DNA of 64,000 nucleotides from an uncultured Prolixibacteraceae bacterium. GTDB lineage: Bacteria; Bacteroidota; Bacteroidia; Bacteroidales; Prolixibacteraceae. Positions within the stretch are counted from its first letter, which is position 1. Each line of letters begins with the position of its first letter. Shown here piece by piece: positions 45,166-52,444 of the stretch. Made by a program: the position numbers and the translations under genes. The notes below the pieces were generated by a model. The model saw nothing but the letters and a program-made list of their open reading frames with translations, was not told the DNA's origin and made no database searches. The stretch covers positions 1 to 64,000 of the forward strand of contig CALGIG010000057.1 of the NCBI GenBank assembly GCA_937915865.1. The letters run 5' to 3'.

Positions 45166-45759
45166 TTACAATTCATTAATCGCTTTTTCGTTTTGCGAAT
45201 CCTTATGTTTTTCCAGTTTTTGATAAATCGGTTTGCTTGTAAACATATAGCTATCGCCTTCGATTATACTTGATTTACCAAATATCACCATGTCTCCAAT
45301 TTCCCATCTCACAAAATCCGACGAAGGAAAGCAAGTCCCATATTTTGTTAACATCATATTGAAAAAATTATCACTGTTCAAACTACTAGGCTTCAATCGA
45401 ACATAGATGCACCATAAGATATTTTTATAAAATTTGTATTGAATAGCTGAGAATTCAACTGAACCTAACGATAAATCTTCATCGTTCTTTTGATATACCT
45501 TTTCTGTTCCATCTGCATTTTGTCCAACCAAAAAGGCGTTTGAAAATTCTTTTAAAGGCATACCTAGTTTTATTTTTCGAAAGCCATATTTACCATCTAA
45601 CTCACTCTTATAGTAGTTTTCATCGTACTCACTATTTTTATCGTCTATAATCATGGCATTATTTTCGTTATCCTTGTTTTGACTGTTGGCATTCGATTTT
45701 TTCTGCTGCCCACAACCGACAAGAAGGATCATTACTATAAATAAAATTTGTATTTTCAT
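45166..45759 (-). CDS. Lipoprotein of unknown function
   Basis: A 197-residue protein with a signal peptide and lipobox (MILLVGC), then an Asn/Lys-rich linker and a globular domain. The domain (FRKIKLGMPLKEFSNAFLVG at about 75-95) has a start similar to the small secreted domains that begin with GMxxxEF, but no family is certain. It lies in the same-strand cargo group, 60 bp downstream of the zinc-ribbon membrane gene. Confidence 0.55.
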   Translation of the reverse strand: MKIQILFIVMILLVGCGQQKKSNANSQNKDNENNAMIIDDKNSEYDENYYKSELDGKYGFRKIKLGMPLKEFSNAFLVGQNADGTEKVYQKNDEDLSLGSVEFSAIQYKFYKNILWCIYVRLKPSSLNSDNFFNMMLTKYGTCFPSSDFVRWEIGDMVIFGKSSIIEGDSYMFTSKPIYQKLEKHKDSQNEKAINEL

Positions 45760-45818
45760 GGTAATTGCTGTTGAGTGAATTTTTTATGTGAAAATTAATC
45801 CGTATTTGTTCTCGTTTT

Positions 45819-46160
45819 CTAACAAGACGGTATTAATTCTTTTCCGCAATGTTTACAAATAATTGCTTCTCCTTTGACCAATTCAGCACAATAGGGACAC
45901 TTCTTCATCCCTTCACTTAATAGCTCATTTTCAATGCTTTCAATGTCTTTTTTTATGAGAATAGAATGAGGCAACGCAATAAAGAAAAGAAAAACACTAT
46001 AAAACCACCATCCATTAAAGCTTCTACCCTTCTTATTTGCAATTATAGCAGGAACGATATAAAACATCGCAATAATTGCCGCAACAGGAGAAAAGGTTGC
46101 AAAGAGTCCGATAATAATTAAATTTAACAATGCGATTAGAATTGCACCAATGATTTTCAT
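45819..46160 (-). CDS. Small membrane protein with C-terminal zinc ribbon
   Basis: A 113-residue protein with three predicted helices in the first 75 residues and a CPYC...CKHC zinc ribbon near the C-terminus (MKKCPYCAELVKGEAIICKH). The ribbon probably lies in the cytoplasm. Its start overlaps the stop of the gene upstream (46157) by 4 bp, so it is translationally coupled to it. The family is common but its role is unknown. Confidence 0.65.
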   Translation of the reverse strand: MKIIGAILIALLNLIIIGLFATFSPVAAIIAMFYIVPAIIANKKGRSFNGWWFYSVFLFFIALPHSILIKKDIESIENELLSEGMKKCPYCAELVKGEAIICKHCGKELIPSC

Positions 46161-47431
46161 AAGAATAGTTTTTTAAGATAAATTGTGCCAGAATAAATTT
46201 TAAAGGAATTTCCAACTTCTATTTTTGCAGAAACAACATTCCCAGTTTTATCTTTTTCAAATGTCAAAAACTCAGTATTTAAACCATCATCATATTTAAA
46301 ATAATTTTTCCCATTAAAAAAAAAGTTTTCATTTTTATAAGTGTCCCCAAACTGAAGTTCTTCCCAATTCTTACCATATCTCCAATTCCGCAATTGATTA
46401 TCTTCCTCGGGGTAAAATGAAATATATTGAATTTCTGAATATATTGAATGTACAGTAGAATCATTAGAATCAGCAAAATCAACCTTAACAACTTCAAACT
46501 TTAAACTATCCTTTATCGTTTTATCATTATGTCCTTCAATCTCTGTCATGGGGTAATCTATCAATTTTACTTTGTTTTTTGGAGAAAAAATAAAAATAGA
46601 CGATTCTTTATCTCCCTCTTTGAGATAATATCCAAGTTGTACAGAAGAAATAACACCGGATTCTTTTGTTACAAATAAATCTTTGCCACCGTGACCATTT
46701 GCAGGAGGTTGATGAAATAAACATATTTTATCACCGCCAGAAATTCTAGAAAAATTCCACACAATATCTCCATCTTTTGCGTTAGTCGTTTCAATTCTTA
46801 CTCCTTTCCCAAATTCCTCTATTTTAATTACAGAGTTGGTTAAATATTGCTTTAAATTATCAATACGTTCTAATTCAGAAAAAGAATCAAGAACACTACT
46901 GGCGAGGTCAATATTTACAAGTGCTAAATTTTGTGCTGCCAACAAATTTCTCGCATTTTCACTATTTATAGAACTCGTTTTATTCTGATTTAAAAACTTA
47001 ACTGAGAATGCTTGTTTTGAGTATTTGTTGGGGTAAAACCTTATTTCGCCTGAAGTTATGACGTTCGACTTTCTGACCACCGACATTTCTAAATAACTTA
47101 TGCCATTAATAAAGTTAGAAGTGCCGTTAAATTCAGTTACCTTCAAATAGTCTTCGTTAGACATTGCGAACATATTGGCAGACCTGTAAAATCTAAATAT
47201 GAAATTCATGCCTCCGTCTTTCATACTAACAATACCCAAGTCTCCTTCTTTAACTGTGATATTAGAGTTCTTAATTACATCAATCACCCTTTCAAGATAA
47301 TTGCGATTACTACTGCTGTATTCATTAAAATCTATGCCTTTAGTTACTGATTGGACTTTGTATGTTTGGCCGAAATTTGAAAGGCTCAAAGTGAGGAGAA
47401 ATAGAATAGTTATAATTTTATTGGATTTCAT
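46157..47431 (-). CDS. Secreted protein of unknown function, first cargo gene
   Basis: A 424-residue protein with a signal peptide (KIITILFLLTLSLSNFGQ). The mature part has no recognised family; it is rich in beta-strand segments (GMNFIFRFYRSANMFAMSN-like and KIYSGTIYLKKLFL at the end). The ATG at 47431 lies 30 bp after the T-run of a structured leader RNA on the same strand, so expression is probably controlled by that leader. Its stop overlaps the zinc-ribbon gene. Confidence 0.55.
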   Translation of the reverse strand: MKSNKIITILFLLTLSLSNFGQTYKVQSVTKGIDFNEYSSSNRNYLERVIDVIKNSNITVKEGDLGIVSMKDGGMNFIFRFYRSANMFAMSNEDYLKVTEFNGTSNFINGISYLEMSVVRKSNVITSGEIRFYPNKYSKQAFSVKFLNQNKTSSINSENARNLLAAQNLALVNIDLASSVLDSFSELERIDNLKQYLTNSVIKIEEFGKGVRIETTNAKDGDIVWNFSRISGGDKICLFHQPPANGHGGKDLFVTKESGVISSVQLGYYLKEGDKESSIFIFSPKNKVKLIDYPMTEIEGHNDKTIKDSLKFEVVKVDFADSNDSTVHSIYSEIQYISFYPEEDNQLRNWRYGKNWEELQFGDTYKNENFFFNGKNYFKYDDGLNTEFLTFEKDKTGNVVSAKIEVGNSFKIYSGTIYLKKLFL

Positions 47432-47460
47432 GATGCTTTGTTTGAAATGACTAGTCTATG

Positions 47461-47605
47461 AAAAAAAGAGGCGTGGAACTAAATCCACTAGACTGAAAGC
47501 ATCACCACAACGCTCGTATCAAGATAGAAATAGCCCACGCCAATGCGTGAGCGTTTATTATTCCTATTCATCTTGATACTAAATAAAAGTGGTGATTTTA
47601 CAGTC
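47461..47605 (-). ncRNA. Candidate structured leader RNA with pseudoknot and terminator
   Basis: On the minus strand, in transcript order, these exact complements occur. E 47605-47601 pairs with 47495-47491 (5 bp). D 47596-47589 pairs with 47508-47501 (8 bp). A 47579-47570 pairs with 47525-47516 (10 bp). B 47555-47549 pairs with 47515-47509 (7 bp), across A, giving an H-type pseudoknot. Hairpin C is CACGC-ATTG-GCGTG (47549-47536). The partners of A, B and D abut, which allows coaxial stacking. Then follows a short hairpin GTGGA/TCCAC (47488-47473) and seven T (47467-47461). GGCGTGG (47541-47535) can instead pair with CCACGCC (47476-47470), which contains the terminator 3' arm. Confidence 0.7.
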
Positions 47606-47702
47606 TTATGAATAAAAAGCTAAACGCAACTTTTATATTTTATTTATTTCTGTTCCTTTTTTCTTATATGCTATGATTTTGTTTGAAGTTTAAAATTAAT
47701 AA

Positions 47703-47912
47703 AAATTCAGGAATGAACGGAGTTTAATTAAATATAAAATTGTTGAAACAAATCAGGATAAGATTTCAACGTTTTTAAGCGATTATTTTGCTGAACCTAT
47801 AAAATCCTACATTCAGACAAAGAAACGTTCTAATATCTTTGTTCCTACTGTTAAAAACGAACAATTTTACTTTGTAAAGACATTCTGGTTTGATCAATCA
47901 AAAGGAGAATAG
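47703..47912 (+). pseudogene. Possible gene remnant
   Basis: Open frame without start codon, ending in TAG at 47910-47912. The peptide has normal globular composition (segments YKIVETNQDKISTFLSDYF and NEQFYFVKTFWFDQSKGE), unlike random AT-rich translation. No family is recognised. It lies against the direction of all other genes of the element. Confidence 0.25.
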
Positions 47913-48471
47913 ACCAGCAAATTTATCAGGGTCATAATTTCCTTTGAAAACTTTCACCATTTAGACCTTACCTCAACGGCTAAAATCCAGATTTCAACTT
48001 TTAGGTGAATTTGTAATGAAAAGCACTTTTTCTAAAACAACATAAAGTTCATGTAATGTAATGTTATTCAATCAATTAGAACACTTCCCATATCTGAATC
48101 CTCGTGTTCCTAATATTATTTGCGGTTATTCATTGACCGATTATTATATTGGTTCCGATATTAATAGATTTTATTAACTAATCTGTTAATGGAATTAATA
48201 AAGTCAGTATGCCAGACTCTTTGTTAAAAATAAGCATTTAGGGATGATTTTATCTTTTAGCATATATTCACCTCATCCAAACAACAAAACGTTCTATTAG
48301 CGACTATTTAATCGTCAAAAACTACTATTTCAGACTTAGTCTATGCTTATCCAATAATCTTGTTTAATAAATCAATTGAGTAATGAAATGAGAAAAAATA
48401 TAAACCATCATTACATCAGTAAATGTCAATAGAGAACTCTTTAATTAGTTCTTTCCCTACAAATTGAAATA

Positions 48472-48560
48472 TCAAAAAAATAAAAGCAGCCGTTAGGCTG
48501 CTCTACCTGATTAAAAATCGTTGGAGGGAGTTTACTCCCGAACAATGGTTTTTAATGCAA
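48472..48560 (-). terminator. Hairpin plus intrinsic terminator
   Basis: Minus-strand order: a hairpin with inner stem GGGAGT-AA-ACTCCC (around 48526-48538) and an outer attaaaaa/tttttaat pairing, then AGCAGCC-TAAC-GGCTGCT (48502-48485) followed by TTTTATTTTTTT. It would end transcripts of the replication-type gene, or form a small RNA. Confidence 0.65.
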
Positions 48561-48774
48561 TCAAAGGTTTCTGTACTGTTGCTTTCTTTATCTTTCTTCT
48601 ATTACTTATTTAAACATTTTTATATGCTTCTTTATAATATGTAAGCTCCTTTTGATTTACAAGTGCGAAATTTTAACCTTTCATATAACTGAAATTTGTG
48701 TTTTGAAAATCAAATGCTTTACCCTAATAGCATAAAATTTTAAGTTACAAGGCAAAATTTTTTTAAATTCAATT

Positions 48775-49329
48775 TCACATGACAAATTCCTGTTCTCGAA
48801 CTCTATCAATCTCTTCTTGTGAAGAAATCTCTTCGAGATACAACGGGGTTTCAACGCTTGCTAAATTATGAATCCGATAACGAGGTCTTTTTAACCCTAA
48901 ATCTTTCTCGTTAGCATTTACAGCTATTTTTTTTGTGCCTTTATTTTTACACCGTTTAGGTTTTTCAGTTGCCTTATTATATTCATCAAAGGCTTTCAAA
49001 ACAGCAGTATTGTAGATGTCAACATGAACTTTGTACTGGTTTTTAGGTGGAATGCCACATTTTAAGTCAGAGACAGTAAGTATTCGTGCTTTTTTAAGAA
49101 CTTCAAATGCTTTGTCTTGCCGATGCTTCGATAAACCGGTTGCACGTTCAATTTTGTGCTGCTCATAAAAGAAATAACCTTCTGCATCTATTGACTTTCT
49201 TTTTCGCATTTGATCATGCCAATAAACCAATTCGGCGATTACGCATGCTGCATCAAGACCATATTTAAAGACAAACGGTTTGTTAACTCGTAGAAACGGT
49301 ATGTTATTAATATTCTTGTCGTTATTCAT
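48775..49329 (-). CDS. Winged-helix replication-type protein
   Basis: About 184 residues from the ATG at 49329; a longer frame would start at 49356. The segment FLRVNKPFVFKYGLDAACVI, then YFFYEQHKIERATGLSKHRQ and AFEVLKKARILTV, resembles the N-terminal winged-helix of replication or regulatory proteins of mobile elements (helix, wing, helix). The C-terminal part is basic. It overlaps the upstream 96-residue gene by 8 bp, so the two are coupled. Replication initiation of the excised element is the likely role but is inferred. Confidence 0.5.
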   Translation of the reverse strand: MNNDKNINNIPFLRVNKPFVFKYGLDAACVIAELVYWHDQMRKRKSIDAEGYFFYEQHKIERATGLSKHRQDKAFEVLKKARILTVSDLKCGIPPKNQYKVHVDIYNTAVLKAFDEYNKATEKPKRCKNKGTKKIAVNANEKDLGLKRPRYRIHNLASVETPLYLEEISSQEEIDRVREQEFVM

Positions 49330-49612
49330 TGTTTTCGATTTTTTCAAATTTTTCAATTGATTTTAATAAGTTGCGATATGTCCAAGCCCATACACCAAAA
49401 GCATTTGCTTTCGGATAAGGCTCGTAAGATTCTTTGGTTTTAGGGGTCAGGAATGAACGGATTTCGAATACTTCGTAATGAACGTTATTCCATTGGGTCG
49501 TTACTTCATAGAGGCACGCTTTCTGTCCTCGCTTAATTTGGCGAAAATGAAATCCTTTCACTTCGCCTTTGCCGATAAACTCAATTGGCAATTTTTTTAC
49601 TTCTTCCAACAT
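49322..49612 (-). CDS. Small hypothetical protein of the element
   Basis: A 96-residue protein with no recognised family (VKKLPIEFIGKGEVKGFHFR start, and GVWAWTYRNLLKSIEKFEKI end). It is coupled to the replication-type gene by overlap and is 112 bp downstream of the HTH gene. Similar small proteins are frequent partners of replication genes in Bacteroidota elements, by position only. Confidence 0.5.
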   Translation of the reverse strand: MLEEVKKLPIEFIGKGEVKGFHFRQIKRGQKACLYEVTTQWNNVHYEVFEIRSFLTPKTKESYEPYPKANAFGVWAWTYRNLLKSIEKFEKIENNE

Positions 49613-49723
49613 CTTATAATCAGATGAGGAACTGAAAAATTTACAGCTATTTTGCCTGGGCTAGGTAAATACACTTTCTACCCAAGAAACATCTTAATTT
49701 AACAGTTCCTAAGGTTAAAACGA

Positions 49724-50104
49724 TTATTTACCTCTGTTCTCTAACTCTGCGATTTGACTTTTGATTGTCGGCTGTCTGAACTCAAACAACCAATCGTCAA
49801 TTTCTGTCCGTTTGAACAAAAGTTTGCCATTACTGATTTTGTAACAAGGAATTTCGGAATGAGCCACCATTCTATAAATGGCGGGTTCGGAGTAATTTAA
49901 GTACCTTGCTAATTGTTTAATGTTGAAGTGTTCGGGAACTTGCGCTTTGGTTTCTGCGCTTTTCTGTAAACAGTAGTTTACGAGTTGAATTAAATCCGAT
50001 TTTTCTAATGTAACTTTTTGATCTTCTTGATAATTTAAAAATTTCATTTTGCCACGCATTCGTGAGCCACGATATTTAGGAAGCGTTATTTTCATAACGT
50101 CCAT
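49724..50104 (-). CDS. Excisionase-like helix-turn-helix protein
   Basis: A 126-residue protein with a C-terminal MerR/excisionase-type HTH (HFNIKQLARYLNYSEPAIYR, then IPCYKISNGKLLFKRTEIDD). Such proteins (HTH_17) act as excision factors or regulators next to integrases. It lies about 110 bp from the integrase on the same strand. Two internal ATGs (50095 and 50047) could be starts. Confidence 0.75.
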   Translation of the reverse strand: MDVMKITLPKYRGSRMRGKMKFLNYQEDQKVTLEKSDLIQLVNYCLQKSAETKAQVPEHFNIKQLARYLNYSEPAIYRMVAHSEIPCYKISNGKLLFKRTEIDDWLFEFRQPTIKSQIAELENRGK

Positions 50105-50212
50105 TGCAAATATAGCGAAAAAAGTAATTGGTTATAATTATAAAGAAATAATAAGTTATACTAATGATTGCGAAGGTTTTGAATGTTAATTCAGGACCTT
50201 TAATGTGGTTAA

Positions 50213-51529
50213 CTAACCAAGTAAATTTTCATTAAGTTTTGCAATTTCATCAATACCAAAGCTTTCCAGATAAGTCTGAGTGGTTTTTATATTAGTATGG
50301 CCAAGTGCTTCGCTGATTTTTTCAATTTGCGCTCCATTCCTCAACAATGTTGTTGCGTATGAATGTCTGGCAAAATAACTGCTTATATGCAAAAGCCCTT
50401 CTGGAAATTCCAGCTTTGCAGCAATTTTCCGTAAATACTTGTTGAAACGTTTGCGCCTGTGTGTGATATGCTCATTCAGTTTTTCACCTGTCAGTTTGGG
50501 ATTACTAATAATAGGTAATAAGTACTCTTTTTTATTAGTTGTATTGGCTTTCGACCATTCTAAAATCTGCTTTAGGCTCTCAGTGACAGGTATAGAAATG
50601 GCTTCGTTTGTTTTTTTTCGTTTGAATTCGATAAAAGAATATTCTTTACCATCTGAAAGCATTCGAGATACTACATTGTCATCTTTGAGATATGCCATAT
50701 CCTTAAAGTTTATTCCGCTTGCAAAGAATGAAAACAAAAACATTTGCCTAGTCCAGTTAAGATGAGGCTCAAGTATTTCGGAACTAACCAGTTTAACCAT
50801 GTATTCTTTCGGAACAAATCTTTTAGTCGAGCATTTTTCAAGTTTAGAAATTTTGAAGGTTTTCGAAGCTCCGTAAATTTTTGAAAATGGATATGCTTCT
50901 TTGCTCCCGACTCCTTTGTTAATGGCCTCGTTTAATATAGCTCTTAAACCTCTGAGCATGATTCCTATTGTAGTATCCTTGTTCCCTCTTTCATTCTTTA
51001 AATAATAATAGAAATCCTCAACAAACTTATGATCAATATCTTGAAAATATAGCTTCTGCAAGGTAGGACAGAACTTTTCAAGAATAACTAAAGTTTCTTT
51101 TAATCCTGTTGAAGAGCCATACTTTCCTTGATTTTGAAGCTCACTAATTCTGGTCTCAATAAATGGCTTTACCTTATTTATTTTAGGTTTATTCCGGTAT
51201 TCCTCTTCAAACATATTAAATGTCCATCCGACACTTTTTTCTTCGAATTTTTGTAGAATCTTCTTCGCGAAATTAAGTTTCTCGGATATGTAGGTATTGA
51301 TCAGTTCATGGTCTGGGTGTTTCTTTTGTTTTTCTTCTTTCTTTCTTTTATCGTCTCTACTATAAACTACTCCATGTTCTTTGTCCCAGTACTCAATTGT
51401 TGTATTAAACCTTTCATCTCCAATCTTGAAATATTTCAATTGCTGATTTTTTGTAAGCCTTAACATGATTGGAGAAGTACCATCATTGTATTTTTTTGAA
51501 GTAAATAGAACAACCGAAACTTTAGCCAT
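50213..51529 (-). CDS. Tyrosine-recombinase integrase
   Basis: A 438-residue integrase with an Arm-DNA-binding N-terminus, a SAM-like core-binding domain (about 105-205) and the catalytic domain. The C-terminal box is ARHSYATTLLRNGAQIEKIS, followed by LGHTNIKTTQTYLESF with the nucleophile Tyr. The first catalytic Arg of the family is replaced: FLFSFFASGINFKDMAYL has Ser in the region of the Arg, as in the IntDOT group. It reads from the right attachment site toward the left and is the enzyme expected to insert and excise the element. Confidence 0.9.
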   Translation of the reverse strand: MAKVSVVLFTSKKYNDGTSPIMLRLTKNQQLKYFKIGDERFNTTIEYWDKEHGVVYSRDDKRKKEEKQKKHPDHELINTYISEKLNFAKKILQKFEEKSVGWTFNMFEEEYRNKPKINKVKPFIETRISELQNQGKYGSSTGLKETLVILEKFCPTLQKLYFQDIDHKFVEDFYYYLKNERGNKDTTIGIMLRGLRAILNEAINKGVGSKEAYPFSKIYGASKTFKISKLEKCSTKRFVPKEYMVKLVSSEILEPHLNWTRQMFLFSFFASGINFKDMAYLKDDNVVSRMLSDGKEYSFIEFKRKKTNEAISIPVTESLKQILEWSKANTTNKKEYLLPIISNPKLTGEKLNEHITHRRKRFNKYLRKIAAKLEFPEGLLHISSYFARHSYATTLLRNGAQIEKISEALGHTNIKTTQTYLESFGIDEIAKLNENLLG

Positions 51530-51650
51530 AATTTTTGGTTTAAATCAAGTTTAAATTTTAATGATTAAAATTAATAAAATTTGATAAATTTAAACCATTG
51601 AAATATAGATATTTTATTAATGTTTATAACGAATTATTAAAGTTAACTTC

Positions 51651-51698
51651 CCTGACTCATAATCAGGGAGTCACTGGTTCAAGCCCAGTTGGGCCCAC
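51651..51698 (+). repeat. Attachment site (right), 48-bp direct repeat
   Basis: Exact copy of 43167-43214 (anticodon arm to 3' end of the tRNA). It is not a tRNA gene because the 5' half is missing. It marks the right boundary of the element. Confidence 0.92.
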
Positions 51699-52224
51699 TT
51701 CAAAATCAAGCAGTTACATTAAGTTGTAGCTGCTTTTTATTTTATTTGCACACAGATATTGTTGTTTCAAGTTTTGCATTGAATGGTAAAAGTGACTTCA
51801 AAAACTTCGTTTGGCTTTGTGTAAAACAATTTAGAGCCCTCAGGATCATGCCCGACTCTCCCAAGTTCTTTTTTTCATCTGTGCCATTAGTAAGTACACG
51901 AAATCTTTTTTGCCTCTTGTTTTCTGGAACAAACTATTCTGTTGGGCATACCGCTAACCGGGTTGGGGAAAGCAAGGGTGACGACTGAATGAAATTTAGC
52001 GGATGGGGTTGAGTGAAGTGAAGCTTCCCGTTTTGGCTGTGTTATTTGAAGTGTGTGGAGGAATAGCCAAAGAGGAGCGGAATGAAACGACAGGTGGTGG
52101 AATGACGTGCAACCCTGAAGTGTAATGCAGTGAAGCGAAAGCATCCTGCCGCAGGCATTGGCCGACAAACAATTCATGTCTGGCAACTGAACCGTCACAT
52201 TTTGAGTTTCAATACATTTCTTGG
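51699..52224. other. Scrap DNA to the right of the element
   Basis: The start (51708-51739) is a terminator: aagcag-t-taca with tgta-g-ctgctt and then TTTTTATTTT, probably the original tRNA terminator. The rest shows no gene. From about 51950 to 52220 the DNA is GC-richer with recurring GAAT/GAGTGAA-like motifs and ends at an IS21-type remnant. Confidence 0.5.
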
Positions 52225-52394
52225 ACAAACTGCGGGCAATACTCTTGATGCCTTTGCCCTGCTGGTGTAACTGTAATAACTGTTTGATCTGACTCATGCG
52301 TTTTGGTTTTCCGGCCATTCAATTGTCGTTTTTAGTGGTTTGTTTACCACTAAAGAACCAAAACCTGCGTTGAAAATTGGACGAGGGGTCAACA
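52225..52394 (-). mobile_element. IS21-family remnant (istA 5' end and terminus)
   Basis: The minus-strand frame begins MAGKPKRMSQIKQLLQLHQQ and GKGIKSIARSL, the N-terminal HTH of an IS21 IstA transposase, then joins unrelated sequence (52224). Upstream, TGTTGACCCC at 52394-52385 looks like the terminal inverted repeat of the family. Only about 170 bp remain, so the element is dead. Confidence 0.55.
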
Positions 52395-52444
52395 TGCTCC
52401 GGATTATCTAGACCTTTTGTCTCTCGCTGGTCTATAATTCTTTC

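Larger units (their letters stand above)
47606..48774. other. Element's non-coding region with eroded coding-like pieces
   Basis: No intact gene is supported. A plus-strand frame from 47703 to 47912 is open for about 69 codons without an ATG and reads like real protein (for example STFLSDYFAEPIKSYIQ). A 38-codon ATG frame lies at 48061-48177. Both look like decayed remnants. A hairpin and terminator on the minus strand lie at 48472-48560. Confidence 0.4.
43167..51698. mobile_element. tRNA-integrated genetic element, about 8.5 kb
   Basis: Bounded by the perfect 48-bp repeat at 43167-43214 and 51651-51698. The integrase lies at the right end (50213-51529) and reads leftward. Next come an excisionase-like HTH gene, a small unknown gene and a replication-type winged-helix gene, then about 1.3 kb of non-coding DNA with structured RNAs, then cargo genes, all on the minus strand. 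No relaxase or conjugation gene is visible, so it is mobilised by other means or is a satellite-type element. Confidence 0.85.

Noticed and set aside
51651..51698. Second CAU tRNA
   Set aside because: Only the 3' half is present; it is the right attachment repeat of the integrated element.
51887..52224. Downstream half of the 143-codon minus-strand frame beginning with IstA
   Set aside because: After about residue 31 the translation has no IstA similarity and looks like fortuitous reading of scrap DNA.
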